A stretch of 64,000 bases of DNA from Algoriphagus marincola DSM 16067 (GCF_000429405.1 NZ_AUBU01000014.1:56001-120000); one strand, 5' to 3'; positions 34,403 through 43,575 are shown, counted from the first letter of the stretch. Notes: generated by a model from the letters alone, not told the origin. Numbers and translations: made by a program.

Positions 34403-36229
34403 TCACTCTAAATTAACCATCACCCCAGCTCGAAACCACCGGCCGGGCATTTGGACAGTTCCAGCCTCAATATAGTCTGCATTGGTGATATTAGATATTT
34501 CAGTAAATAGCCCCACTTTTCCGGCACGATTATAATCTACTCGCATGTCCAATAGAAAATACGGATCTAAGCTCATCCGTTCGGTATACCGCATTTTGGT
34601 GTTCCATTCAATTTTTTTACCGACCCCAATCAAGGCGCCGCCTATTACCTGATTTCTCAAAGCAGTCAGGGCGTATCTGGTTTCTACTCCCTCCTGAGGG
34701 GTTAGGCTGGCATCTATATAATTGTAGGAAAATTGAACTTCCTTTAGGAAGAGCAGTTGATTTTTTGGTTGGAAACGGTAAGAAAGGGCAAATTCTATCC
34801 CTTCGAATTTGACTGCATTGAAGTTTTGGGGTTGCCATGGACTTTCTGAATCGGTTCGCGTCCACTCGATCAGATTATCAGTGTTCCTCTGGAAATAAAC
34901 CAGCTCAGCGAAAAATCCTCCCTTGATCCATTTTGAGCCAATTTCAAAATTACCGGCTTCCTCAGGCAGAAGCTCAGCGTTTCCGATGTTAGTTGGGCCG
35001 ACGTAATAAAGATCCGTATAGGTGGGGATTCGGAAGCTATTGCCAATACTAGAATAAAATCGAAGAAACTCGCTGGCCTGAAATCCAAGTTCTGCTCCAG
35101 GAAAATGCTTCCATCCCCAGTCATCGAAATAATTGCTGTATACTCCCGCTCTGAAGTCAACTTTGTCTCCAAGTTGGATAAGATGCTCCAAAAACAATCC
35201 TCCAAGTGTACGGTCACGATTGCCTAGATTGTTGCTTTCCAGTCTTTCTTCTCTTATTTCCAGTCCAAATCCAGTTTTTCCCAATTTTGACTCGATGCTT
35301 CCATTGATTTCAGCAGCATAAGTATTCGAGGTGTGGAAGTTTTGAAAAAATTCAGGCTCATTTCTTCTCAGACGGTATTCGTCTTTGTTTTGACGCCAAT
35401 ATACTCGAGACAATAGATTGAATGCGTTTTTTGAATAGCGATGACTCAAAGCTCCCAGAGTTGTCTGTAGACTTTCCCATTGATCCGGAAATGCGGAGGT
35501 GTAAAATCCATTAGCTCCGAAACTCCTGTCCGCGTAGGCAAGCATTCCTCGGAATTCATGGTGCTCATTCAATTCCAAGCCACCCTCATAAAACAGATTG
35601 GTAACTTGATAATCCGAGTTGTACCAGTGACCATTCGAATCATCATAGGATGCACTGATGTTTTGACGGTATTTTCCGGTTGGAAGGGAGGCCGCCATTG
35701 TCAGTCCCTTCATTCCAAAATCACCTGCATATCCTTGTAAGCGTAGACTTTTTTGATCAGAAAGTTCCGTAATCACATTGACGGCTCCTGCATAGGCATT
35801 CTGACCAAAAATCCTGGCTCCAGGTCCTTTAAGAACTTCCACACGATCGATATTGATCATGGGTACTGGAATATTCATCATGTGATGGCCCGTTTGAGGG
35901 TCGGTCAGTTTGATCCCATTCAAAAGCATCAAGGTCTGATTGAAAGATCCTCCTCTGATTCCGACATCTGCCTGCACTCCGGAAACTCCACGCTGTCTGA
36001 CGTCTACCCCTGGCACGAATGTCAATACTTCTTGCAGGCTACGAGCCGGAGTGGTTTCGAGCTGAGGTTTGGTTACGACAGAGATGTTTCGACTTTGCTT
36101 GGAAAATGGGATTTGGATTCGGTTTTCCTGAATCACGATTTCATCCAATTCCTGTGATAAGCTATCCTGTTGACTGTAAACTTTCCCGAAGGAAAGCAAA
36201 AGAATAATTAATGAAAATTGTAATCTCAT
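34403..36229 (-). CDS. TonB-dependent outer-membrane receptor
   Basis: A 608-aa receptor with signal peptide MRLQFSLIILLLSFGKVYSQ. The plug domain runs from about residue 25 (LDEIVIQENRI, TonB-box-like) to 140, with conserved TPARSLQEVLTFVPGVDVRQRG, ADVGIRGGSFNQTLMLLNG and NIDRVEVLKGPGARIFG. The 22-strand barrel ends in AGTVQMPGRWFRAGVMVNLE. It lacks an N-terminal carboxypeptidase-like domain and has no SusD partner, so it resembles BtuB/siderophore receptors rather than SusC. No cobalamin riboswitch was seen upstream. The start is the ATG at 36229; a TTG at 36268 is rejected. Ligand unknown. Confidence 0.92.
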   Translation of the reverse strand: MRLQFSLIILLLSFGKVYSQQDSLSQELDEIVIQENRIQIPFSKQSRNISVVTKPQLETTPARSLQEVLTFVPGVDVRQRGVSGVQADVGIRGGSFNQTLMLLNGIKLTDPQTGHHMMNIPVPMINIDRVEVLKGPGARIFGQNAYAGAVNVITELSDQKSLRLQGYAGDFGMKGLTMAASLPTGKYRQNISASYDDSNGHWYNSDYQVTNLFYEGGLELNEHHEFRGMLAYADRSFGANGFYTSAFPDQWESLQTTLGALSHRYSKNAFNLLSRVYWRQNKDEYRLRRNEPEFFQNFHTSNTYAAEINGSIESKLGKTGFGLEIREERLESNNLGNRDRTLGGLFLEHLIQLGDKVDFRAGVYSNYFDDWGWKHFPGAELGFQASEFLRFYSSIGNSFRIPTYTDLYYVGPTNIGNAELLPEEAGNFEIGSKWIKGGFFAELVYFQRNTDNLIEWTRTDSESPWQPQNFNAVKFEGIEFALSYRFQPKNQLLFLKEVQFSYNYIDASLTPQEGVETRYALTALRNQVIGGALIGVGKKIEWNTKMRYTERMSLDPYFLLDMRVDYNRAGKVGLFTEISNITNADYIEAGTVQMPGRWFRAGVMVNLE

Positions 36230-36391
36230 TTTTTGATTTGCGTAATAGTGAGGCAAATTTGAGCTCAAAAACTAAAGAATCCTATTTTTAGACCCATGTA
36301 AAAAATCGTTAATCTCTATCATCTATTGTAAAATTAGCTTGAGGATAGCGATAGAGTCCTTAATTTTAAAGCTTTAAAAAATCGAAAAATT

Positions 36392-38344
36392 ATGATCAAA
36401 AAATTATTCTTAGGTCTGGTACTTACTAGTAGCCTTGGCATGAGCAATGTGATAGCTCAACAAGGTCTGGATAATAACCAGGCTGACTTTGGAGAATTTA
36501 TGAATCGCAAGGGTACCTATACCCGGACGGCTTCTGGTAAGCCAAGCGAAAATTACTGGCAAAATGCCGCCAACTATCAAATTGAAGTTACGCTAAACGA
36601 AGAGGAGCACGTCCTTGCAGGAAAAGTAACCATCGACTATATCAACAACAGCCCGGAGGAATTGGATTTTGTCTGGTTGCAGCTGGAGCAAAACCGATTC
36701 ACTGAGGATTCACGTGGTACTTTAACTACACCAATTCAAGGTAATCGCTACAATGGTGATACCGATGGAGGCTATGAAATCTCCGCTGTCCAGGCGAAAG
36801 TTGGGAAAAAAGGCAATGTGTCTTCCAAGTATTTGATTTCAGATACCCGTATGCAGGTTTGGTTCGATGAGCCTATTCCAGCAAAGGGAGGAACTGCTAC
36901 CATCTCCATGAATTTTTCCTTCAAAGTACCTCAAAAAGGTATGGATCGAATGGGAAGGCTAGAGGTTGAGGATGGCTGGATTTATGCCTTTGCGCAGTGG
37001 TATCCCAAAGTGGCAGTCTTTGATGATATCGAAGGATGGAATGTGGAGCCTTACCTAGGTGCGGGAGAGTTTTACCTGGAATATGGAAATTTTGATTACA
37101 AGGTGACAGTCCCTTATGATCACATCGTAGTGGGAAGTGGGAAATTAATGAATCCGAAGGAGGTCCTTTCTTCGGAATTGATGGACCGATACGAAAAGGC
37201 TCAGAATAGCGACGAGACTTTATACTTGGTCTCTCCTGAAGAGATTCAAAACACAGAATTGACCCGCCCAAAGCAGGAGGGAATGATTACTTGGCATTTT
37301 CAGATCCAAAATTCTCGTGATATAGCCTTTGCTAGCTCCAAAACATTCATTTGGGATGCTGCTAAAATCAACCTTCCAAGTGGAAAGACTATTTTAGCTC
37401 AATCTGTCTATCCAAAGGAATCTGACGGAGAAGAAGCTTGGTCCCGTTCCACGGAGTATTCCAAGGCTTCAATTGAGCATTACTCGGAGATGTGGTATGA
37501 ATTTCCATACGATGCCGCTACCAATGTGGCTGCAGATATTGGTGGAATGGAATATCCAGGCTTGAACTTCTGCCGCTACACTTCAAAGGGTGAAGGTCTT
37601 TGGGGAGTGACTGACCATGAGTTTGGACACAACTGGTTCCCGATGATTGTGGGGAATAATGAGCGTCGCTATGCTTGGATGGATGAGGGCTTTAATACCT
37701 TTATCAATCACTACAGCACCCTAGCTTTCAATGATGGAGAATATCCTTCGACACTGAATCAGACTCGTCGATTCAATAATTACTTCCTCAATGAAAATCG
37801 GGAAGGAATCGATACCTATCCAGATGTAGCAAATACCTCCAACTTGGGTATGGTAGCATACATGAAGCCAGCGATTGGTTTGATTATGCTTCGGGAATAT
37901 GTGCTTGGTGCAGAGCGATTTGACAATGCCTTCCGATCCTATATCGAAACTTGGGCCTACAAGCATCCTCAGCCAACCGACTTCTTCAATCACATGGAAA
38001 ATGTAGCTGGCGAAAATCTTTCTTGGTTCTGGCAGGGATGGTTTTATGGAAATGGAAATATCGATTTGGGCTTAAATGCCGTGGTTCCTTACGCAGGGAA
38101 TTATGTAGCCGTAATCAACAATAAAGGAGACATTCCAATGCCGGTACTCTTGGAAATAGAATTTGAAGATGGTAGCAAGGAGCGTCAAATGCTACCTGTG
38201 GAGATCTGGCAGCGTGGAGATACTTGGAATCATTTGATTAAGACCACCAAGAAAGTGAAGTCTGTGGTGATTGATCCAGACAAAGTGCTTCCGGATATTA
38301 ATCTAGGGAATGATAGCTGGCCACAGCCAATCTATGAGGATTAA
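36392..38344 (+). CDS. Exported M1-family zinc metallopeptidase
   Basis: A 650-aa aminopeptidase-type enzyme with signal peptide MIKKLFLGLVLTSSLGMSNVIAQ. The gluzincin zinc site is HEFGH (His409, Glu410, His413) with the third ligand Glu432 in WMDEGFNTF. The substrate-binding motif GGMEYPG stands before it, in the position of GxMEN. The N-terminal M1 beta domain occupies about residues 50-300. It probably trims periplasmic or extracellular peptides for nutrition. It is transcribed alone and ends in a strong terminator. Confidence 0.93.
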   Translation: MIKKLFLGLVLTSSLGMSNVIAQQGLDNNQADFGEFMNRKGTYTRTASGKPSENYWQNAANYQIEVTLNEEEHVLAGKVTIDYINNSPEELDFVWLQLEQNRFTEDSRGTLTTPIQGNRYNGDTDGGYEISAVQAKVGKKGNVSSKYLISDTRMQVWFDEPIPAKGGTATISMNFSFKVPQKGMDRMGRLEVEDGWIYAFAQWYPKVAVFDDIEGWNVEPYLGAGEFYLEYGNFDYKVTVPYDHIVVGSGKLMNPKEVLSSELMDRYEKAQNSDETLYLVSPEEIQNTELTRPKQEGMITWHFQIQNSRDIAFASSKTFIWDAAKINLPSGKTILAQSVYPKESDGEEAWSRSTEYSKASIEHYSEMWYEFPYDAATNVAADIGGMEYPGLNFCRYTSKGEGLWGVTDHEFGHNWFPMIVGNNERRYAWMDEGFNTFINHYSTLAFNDGEYPSTLNQTRRFNNYFLNENREGIDTYPDVANTSNLGMVAYMKPAIGLIMLREYVLGAERFDNAFRSYIETWAYKHPQPTDFFNHMENVAGENLSWFWQGWFYGNGNIDLGLNAVVPYAGNYVAVINNKGDIPMPVLLEIEFEDGSKERQMLPVEIWQRGDTWNHLIKTTKKVKSVVIDPDKVLPDINLGNDSWPQPIYED

Positions 38345-38367
38345 ATACCCGATTTGATAAAAACTAG

Positions 38368-38402
38368 AAGCCCGATCAGTTCATAGCTGATCGGGCTTTT
38401 TA
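38368..38402 (+). terminator. Terminator of the M1 peptidase gene
   Basis: AGCCCGATCAG and CTGATCGGGCT form a perfect 11-bp stem followed by TTTT. Confidence 0.85.
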
Positions 38403-38555
38403 GATTATATCCACTTTTCTGTCAGAAACAAGGGGGAGAGACTAGAATAACCTCAAATGTTCAGCTTCTGGAAGCTACGTGCTTCAAACTTCCAACTTCC
38501 AACCAGAGGAGTTAAGAAAATAGGCTACTGCCTGAAGTACGTTTATTCACAAAGA
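38403..38555. other. Intergenic region with short repeats
   Basis: No gene is evident. It contains the inverted repeat GAAGC/GCTTC (38471-38485) and a tandem AACTTCC (about 38489-38502). It may be a remnant of a dispersed element; nothing firmer can be said. Confidence 0.35.
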
Positions 38556-38993
38556 CTAAAAGTCATCATTGATTTCCAGCCAATATCCATCTGGATCTTG
38601 AATGTAAATCTGTCTGACTCCATCAGGTCTAGTGGTAATCTGTCCTTTTTTTCCTGGCCAATCCTCAAATGGATAATCGGTAGCTTTGAGTCGCTGAATA
38701 AAACTGTCCATATCAGACATGCTGAAGCAAAGATGATTGGTTTTGGATATTTCGGTAGGAACTCGATCAGCCTCGATCAAATGCAAAGCTGCCCCTCCAC
38801 CGATATTGTACCAAGCGTGTAAACCGTCTTTGAAAGGTTCATCAATTTCTTGTAAGTCCAAAATGGATTGGTAGAAGGCCATGCTCTTTTCCAGATCAGA
38901 AACATGCACGGCAATATGATTGACTTTGATTTGAGCAGATAGGGGGATTGACATGGCCAAGGATAGAGCTAACAAAAGAATGAAAACTTTCAT
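38556..38993 (-). CDS. Exported VOC-family (glyoxalase/bleomycin-resistance fold) protein
   Basis: A 145-aa protein with a signal peptide (MKVFILLLALSLAMSIPLSAQ) in front of a complete VOC domain: VNHIAVHVSDLEKSMAFYQ at the start, HLCFSMSDMDSFIQRL in the middle and QIYIQDPDGYWLEIND at the end. The His, Glu and second His/Glu positions used for metal binding are present in these motifs. Export is uncommon for this fold. It does not resemble GloA closely enough to claim lactoylglutathione lyase activity. Neighbours give no functional clue. Confidence 0.85.
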   Translation of the reverse strand: MKVFILLLALSLAMSIPLSAQIKVNHIAVHVSDLEKSMAFYQSILDLQEIDEPFKDGLHAWYNIGGGAALHLIEADRVPTEISKTNHLCFSMSDMDSFIQRLKATDYPFEDWPGKKGQITTRPDGVRQIYIQDPDGYWLEINDDF

Positions 38994-39042
38994 AAATAGT
39001 TAATTTGAGTTTTCTCAAGATAGGCCTAATCTGAACGAAAGC

Positions 39043-39080
39043 AAAAAGGACCAACCTTAAACCTAAGGTTGGTCCTTTTA
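39043..39080 (-). terminator. Terminator of the S41 peptidase gene
   Basis: AAAAGGACCAACCTTA and TAAGGTTGGTCCTTTT form a perfect 16-bp stem, 20 bp after the S41 stop. Confidence 0.85.
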
Positions 39081-39100
39081 TTTATAATTTCACAATCGGC

Positions 39101-40756
39101 TTATTCTTCTTCTGCCATTTCGCTAAGATCAGTAGCCATGGCAATTCTTTCTGCTTCATCGAATAGTTTGATGGCTTGCTGATAGACTTCGTTGATGTCA
39201 TTGATGACCATGTAGAATGCATCATCATCATAAATCTGACGACCCAAATGTGCTTTCACCAGTACCTTGAGATAATCTACTGATTCATTAAAGTCCTTTG
39301 AGTCAAATTTGACTTTATTCTTTTCTCCCACTGCTACCAAGTCTTTCAGCATGGCATCACTGACTTCGAAGTCTCTATAATATTCCTCCAAGCTCATGTC
39401 TGAAAACTTATCCTTGTTCTTGTTGGTGTAATCCAAAATGAACTCTCTTGAGGAATCGGAGTTGAAAAGCCTGCTTACATAAGCTGAAGAATAGGTGGTG
39501 TCTAGCGGCACAAAATAATCAGGCATGATTCCACCTCCGCCATATACGATTCTACCTTTTGTGGTTTCGTATTTCAGGCTATCATTGAACTTGATGCTAT
39601 CAGCAGAGAAAAACTCTCCATGCTCGAAGCGCTCCATCCAATCTCGCTCATAGGCTTCATAGTCTGGTCCGTAAGGCTTTTGAATCGATCTTCCTGAAGG
39701 AGTGAAATACCTGGCTATGGTAAGTCTGAGTTCTGCGCCATCAGATAAGTCGATAGGCATTTGTACAAGTCCTTTACCAAATGATCTCCGGCCCACGATC
39801 AAACCGCGATCATTATCCTGAATTGCGCCGGCAAGAATCTCAGATGCTGAGGCGGAACCCTCATTCACCAATACGATTACGGAGCCATTTTCAAACAAAC
39901 CAGGTCTGAAGGCATAGGCTTTCTGGCTGTACTGTTCTACTTTTCCTTCTTGGGAAACTATCAGAGCCCTATCCCCAAGGATTTCATCTGCGATATTGAT
40001 AGCAGCCCCCATGTAGCCCCCCGGATTTCCCTGAAGGTCTATAATGAGTTTTTTCATTCCTTGATTTTTCAAGTCTGTGATAGACTCTTGAAATTCGTTG
40101 TAGGTCGTAGCGGCAAATCGGGTGATTTTCACATAGCCGATTTCATCGTTGACCATGTATGAGGCATTAATGCTGTATTGAGGGATTTTGTCGCGGGTGA
40201 TTTCGTAAGTGATGAGTTCAGGCTGATTTTTACGTTTGATGTCTACCACGACTTTAGATCCTTTTGGTCCACGCAATAGGTCAAACACATCTCGATTCGT
40301 AATACCTGTCCCAGCTACTGTTTCTCCATCTACATTGATGATTTGGTCTCCAGATTGGATCCCCAATGCCTCCGAAGGGCCTCCCGTGAGCGGAGCAACC
40401 ACATAAATGGTATCACGGATGATCCCAAACTCTACACCAATTCCATCAAATTCACCATCAAGCTGCGATTGAGCCAGAGTAGCATCCCTTGCCGGTATAT
40501 AGCTAGAGTGTGGATCAAGATTCTCGAGCATTTTGGTTATCCCATATTCGACCAAATCATTGGTATTGACACTATCGACATAATCTCGATTGATGTATGT
40601 CATGATCTCTTGCATTTTGTATAATGCTGCTCGGAGATCATTCTGATTGTTTTCGGGTTCGGCAAAAGTGGCACCAATCCAAATACCTGCCGAGATGGCC
40701 AGGGCTAGGAAAATGGGTAGGCGAATTTGAGATTTTGAGTTTTTTGTATGGCTCAC
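39101..40756 (-). CDS. S41-family C-terminal processing peptidase
   Basis: A 551-aa membrane-anchored or exported protease. The N-terminal hydrophobic segment is IRLPIFLALAISAGIWIGA. A PDZ domain spans about residues 95-180 (DGIGVEFG...GLQSGDQIINVDG-like). The Ser/Lys dyad is in EGSASASEILAG (nucleophile by alignment Ser303) and RSFGKGLVQ (Lys328). Family members cut proteins near the C-terminus in the periplasm. The start codon is GTG at 40756; no ATG lies nearby in frame. A paralogue with its own PDZ domain is at 61065-62732. Confidence 0.93.
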   Translation of the reverse strand: MSHTKNSKSQIRLPIFLALAISAGIWIGATFAEPENNQNDLRAALYKMQEIMTYINRDYVDSVNTNDLVEYGITKMLENLDPHSSYIPARDATLAQSQLDGEFDGIGVEFGIIRDTIYVVAPLTGGPSEALGIQSGDQIINVDGETVAGTGITNRDVFDLLRGPKGSKVVVDIKRKNQPELITYEITRDKIPQYSINASYMVNDEIGYVKITRFAATTYNEFQESITDLKNQGMKKLIIDLQGNPGGYMGAAINIADEILGDRALIVSQEGKVEQYSQKAYAFRPGLFENGSVIVLVNEGSASASEILAGAIQDNDRGLIVGRRSFGKGLVQMPIDLSDGAELRLTIARYFTPSGRSIQKPYGPDYEAYERDWMERFEHGEFFSADSIKFNDSLKYETTKGRIVYGGGGIMPDYFVPLDTTYSSAYVSRLFNSDSSREFILDYTNKNKDKFSDMSLEEYYRDFEVSDAMLKDLVAVGEKNKVKFDSKDFNESVDYLKVLVKAHLGRQIYDDDAFYMVINDINEVYQQAIKLFDEAERIAMATDLSEMAEEE

Positions 40757-40903
40757 GTTAAAGTTGGTTTTATTATTCTAAACACCTGATAAACGATGGT
40801 GTTTCTTCCAATAAACAGAAATTTATGATAATCCTAAACAAGGATTATACGAATGTAACTGATATTGGGATGGAATTGTCTCCATTATTCTGTTAAAAAT
40901 AAT

Positions 40904-40911
40904 TATTTTTG
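40904..40911 (+). promoter_or_regulatory. Promoter -7 element very close to the RIC start codon
   Basis: TATTTTTG matches TAnnTTTG, and its last base is only 5 nt before the ATG at 40916. If used, transcription would begin at or within a few bases of the start codon. No good TTTG at 19 nt spacing was found. Confidence 0.4.
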
Positions 40912-40915
40912 TCCA

Positions 40916-41674
40916 ATGCAAGACCCCCAAAAGCTTAATAAAACATCTTTGGAAGACTTAGTCTCCCATAATTATGTTTTTGCTTCTGTCTTGCATTACT
41001 TTGGGATCAGTTTTTATCAATATCCAGCTGACTCTCTGGAACATGTCTGTAAAAAGCATAAAGTTAATCCCAATCAATTAATAGCAGAGCTCGAATCATG
41101 GGCACTGCATCAGGAGCCAACGCCAGAGCAACTTTATCTGAATCCGATCGAAGTCTTGGTCGCTTACCTGAAGAAAAAGCACTACTACTTTGTACGACAA
41201 GAACTCCCCTTCTTATCCAATATGATTAGTGGAGTAAAGCCAGAACCTGGTTTTGAAGCGCTCATGGCTGATTTGAAGATTATGTTTCCGCTTTTTGTGG
41301 AGGATTTCATTCATCACATCCATGAGGAGGAAAGCAGGCTTTTCAAAAGAATTGAGCTATTGCAGGATGTGGAAGATGGGAATTTTGCGCTGCATGATGC
41401 TGTGACCATTTTAGAAAAAGACCCTGTGAGACTTCTGGCCGAGCAGCATGAAATCCATGATGATGAGATGGAAGGTATTCGAAAACTCACCAATGATTAT
41501 TCACTGGAAGAGTCGGCTCCTTTAACCATGAAAGTACTTTTTCACGAGCTTCAAAATTTTGAAAGGGAACTCACCATCCATGCTCAGATCGAAGATGAAT
41601 TACTTTTTCCCAAGGCCGTGGAATTGGAGAAGGAAGTTCTAAGAAGAATTTATCAAAAAATACGAACTAACTAA
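40916..41674 (+). CDS. Hemerythrin-domain di-iron protein, RIC/YtfE/ScdA-like (Fe-S repair)
   Basis: A 252-aa protein with the two-part layout of Fe-S repair proteins: an N-terminal DUF542-like domain (about 10-65, with SHNYVFASVLHYFGISF) and a hemerythrin HHE domain (about 95-250) carrying DFIHHIHEEESRLF, AEQHEIHDDEMEG and LTIHAQIEDELLFPK, which supply the iron-binding His and Glu residues. The usual Cys of the N-terminal domain is replaced by Tyr/Ser here, so repair activity is uncertain. The start is the ATG at 40916. It leads an operon: its stop overlaps the ruvX start by one base. Confidence 0.8.
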   Translation: MQDPQKLNKTSLEDLVSHNYVFASVLHYFGISFYQYPADSLEHVCKKHKVNPNQLIAELESWALHQEPTPEQLYLNPIEVLVAYLKKKHYYFVRQELPFLSNMISGVKPEPGFEALMADLKIMFPLFVEDFIHHIHEEESRLFKRIELLQDVEDGNFALHDAVTILEKDPVRLLAEQHEIHDDEMEGIRKLTNDYSLEESAPLTMKVLFHELQNFERELTIHAQIEDELLFPKAVELEKEVLRRIYQKIRTN

Positions 41675-42087
41675 TGCCTAGAATTTTGGCGATTGACTTG
41701 GGTTCCAAACGGACTGGGCTTGCCGTGACTGATCCATTGCAGCTAGTGGCAAATCCACTTGAAACTATCCCTACGCAAGACTTGTTGCCCTTCTTGAAAA
41801 AATATACTTCGAGCGAAGAAATCGAGGCGATTGTTCTAGGTCTTCCTCGAAACCTTCAAGGTGAGGCCACCCAAATGACAAAGCCCGTTTACGATCTCAA
41901 AGCTAATTTGGAAAGTGAATTTCCGGCTATTTCCATTCATCTCATGGACGAGCGATTTACTTCAAAAATGGCTATGCAGTCCATGATTTCGATGGGTAGT
42001 AAGAAAAAAGACAGACGAGAGAAGTCGGGTAACCTCGATAAAATAAGTGCAACTATCATATTACAATCCTTTCTATCACAAAAATGA
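41674..42087 (+). CDS. ruvX: Holliday junction resolvase-like protein YqgF
   Basis: A 137-aa RNase H-fold nuclease. Motifs are ILAIDLGSKRTGLAVTD (catalytic Asp), IVLGLPRNLQGEATQM (Glu/Gly region) and MDERFTSKMA (Glu). YqgF/RuvX acts in 16S rRNA 5' maturation in bacteria and has also been linked to recombination. It overlaps RIC by 1 nt and def by 4 nt (ATGA), so its translation is coupled on both sides. Confidence 0.93.
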   Translation: MPRILAIDLGSKRTGLAVTDPLQLVANPLETIPTQDLLPFLKKYTSSEEIEAIVLGLPRNLQGEATQMTKPVYDLKANLESEFPAISIHLMDERFTSKMAMQSMISMGSKKKDRREKSGNLDKISATIILQSFLSQK

Positions 42088-42638
42088 TTTATCCAATCGT
42101 ATCATACGGTAACCCCATCCTCACCAAAGAAGCTGAAGACATAGAGGAGGGCAAAGACCTGAAAGAGTTCATCGACTCGATGTTCGCTACCATGGATCAT
42201 GCAAATGGTGTAGGCCTAGCTGCACCCCAAATCAATCAAGGCGTAAGACTTTTTGTGATTGACAGCAGCTTGATGCTGGATGAGGATGACTCTGAAAAAG
42301 GGATCAGAAGAGCATTTATCAATCCGATACTTTTGGATGAATACGGCGACGACTACGGATTTGAAGAGGGTTGCTTGAGTATTCCTGATGTGCGTGCAGA
42401 AATCATCCGCCCAGAGAAATTGACATTGGAATACTATGATGAAAACTGGAATCTGAAGGAGGAAGAGTTTTCTGGAATGACCGCCCGTGTGATTCAGCAT
42501 GAATACGATCATTTGGAAGGGATTCTTTTTGTTGATTACCTCAAAGGATTGAAAAAAAGACTTCTCAAGTCAAAATTGATCGATATCAGTAAAGGGAAGG
42601 TTCCTACAGACTATCGAATGATTTACCCTCTCAAATGA
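42084..42638 (+). CDS. def: Peptide deformylase
   Basis: A 184-aa metal hydrolase removing the N-formyl group from nascent proteins. The three family motifs are present: GVGLAAPQI (motif 1), EGCLSIPDV with the metal-binding Cys (motif 2) and QHEYDHLEG with the two metal-binding His and the catalytic Glu (motif 3). Its start overlaps the ruvX stop and its stop overlaps the start of the nitrilase-fold gene (ATGA each time). Confidence 0.97.
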   Translation: MIYPIVSYGNPILTKEAEDIEEGKDLKEFIDSMFATMDHANGVGLAAPQINQGVRLFVIDSSLMLDEDDSEKGIRRAFINPILLDEYGDDYGFEEGCLSIPDVRAEIIRPEKLTLEYYDENWNLKEEEFSGMTARVIQHEYDHLEGILFVDYLKGLKKRLLKSKLIDISKGKVPTDYRMIYPLK

Positions 42639-43432
42639 TCCAAAATCCCAAACTGACTTTAGCCCTCGTACAGACTGATCTTTATTGGAAGGATAAGGTA
42701 GCAAACCTTGCCATGCTCGAAGAGAAACTCTGGCAAATGGAAGAATCGGTTGATCTGATTTTGCTCCCGGAGATGTTTCCTACGGGCTTTACCATGGATG
42801 TGGAGGAAGTTAGTGAACCCATGAATTTTCATGTGTGTAGATGGATGCAGCAGCTTGCAGCGCAGAAGAAAGCTGTGATTGCTGGAAGTGTGATTATTCG
42901 TGATGGGAAAAATTATTTCAACCGCCTGCTGTGGGTTCAGCCTGATGGGAAGATATCTTCCTATGATAAACGCCATTTGTTTCGCATGGCTGAAGAGCAT
43001 CATTATTTTTCTGCCGGAACCGATCTTCCAATTTTTGAACTGAATGGTTGGAGAATTTGCCCTCAAATCTGTTATGATTTGAGATTCCCGGTTTGGTCTC
43101 GTAACCGAATGGGAGAGTCAAGAATGGACTACGATTTGATTTTTTATGTAGCTTCTTGGCCTGCTGTACGTACTTCTGCCTGGAATGCTTTGCTTCCTGC
43201 TAGAGCTATTGAAAACCTGGCCTATTCTGTGGGTTTAAATCGATTAGGTACAGATGGAAACCAAATTCCCTATGTTGGACATTCGGTAGTTTACGATTTC
43301 AAAGGAGAAAGATTGTTGGATTTGGGAGAAAAGGAACTGATTTCCACTATTGAGTTGGATAAAGCTAACCTGGATGGCTATCGCAAAAAATTTCCAGCAT
43401 GGACAGATGCGGATAACTTTAAGTTGCTTTAA
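42635..43432 (+). CDS. Nitrilase-superfamily carbon-nitrogen hydrolase, omega-amidase type
   Basis: A 265-aa amidase with the Glu-Lys-Cys triad: Glu in LLPEMFPTGF, Lys in SYDKRHLFRM and Cys in ICPQICYDLRFP. The FTMD...EEHHYFSAG pattern resembles YafV/Nit2 omega-amidase, which hydrolyses alpha-ketoglutaramate. It is the last gene of the four-gene overlapping operon starting with the RIC-like protein. No terminator with a clear stem was seen after it. Confidence 0.9.
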   Translation: MIQNPKLTLALVQTDLYWKDKVANLAMLEEKLWQMEESVDLILLPEMFPTGFTMDVEEVSEPMNFHVCRWMQQLAAQKKAVIAGSVIIRDGKNYFNRLLWVQPDGKISSYDKRHLFRMAEEHHYFSAGTDLPIFELNGWRICPQICYDLRFPVWSRNRMGESRMDYDLIFYVASWPAVRTSAWNALLPARAIENLAYSVGLNRLGTDGNQIPYVGHSVVYDFKGERLLDLGEKELISTIELDKANLDGYRKKFPAWTDADNFKLL

Positions 43433-43470
43433 GTTATTCTTTGATTTTTCCCTGAATTCCACGACCGGAA

Positions 43471-43500
43471 TTTGAAAGCATTGTAAAATCTGTATTTTTG
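43471..43500 (+). promoter_or_regulatory. Promoter of the isocitrate dehydrogenase gene
   Basis: TTTG (43471-43474), 18-nt spacer and TATTTTTG (43493-43500) match the Bacteroidota consensus. The leader of about 95 nt holds the hairpin at 43555-43575. Confidence 0.75.
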
Positions 43501-43554
43501 CGACCTCAAAATCATCCTGTTATCACCTATTTTACTGATTTCAAACCTAATTTC

Positions 43555-43575
43555 ATCCTGTTGATAGGACAGGAT
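43555..43575 (+). promoter_or_regulatory. Leader hairpin of the isocitrate dehydrogenase mRNA
   Basis: ATCCTGT and ACAGGAT pair perfectly around a 7-nt loop 24 nt before the ATG. A partial copy of the left arm (ATCCTGTTATC) stands at 43514-43524. Confidence 0.4.

Noticed and set aside
34128..34475. Open frame spanning both tRNA-Val genes
   Set aside because: It is a by-product of the duplicated tRNA sequence, with repeated peptides encoded by the tRNA copies and no homology to a protein family.
36230..36391. Cobalamin riboswitch before the BtuB-like receptor
   Set aside because: The 160-bp intergenic region is AT-rich and lacks recognisable B12-box sequence or room for the conserved fold.
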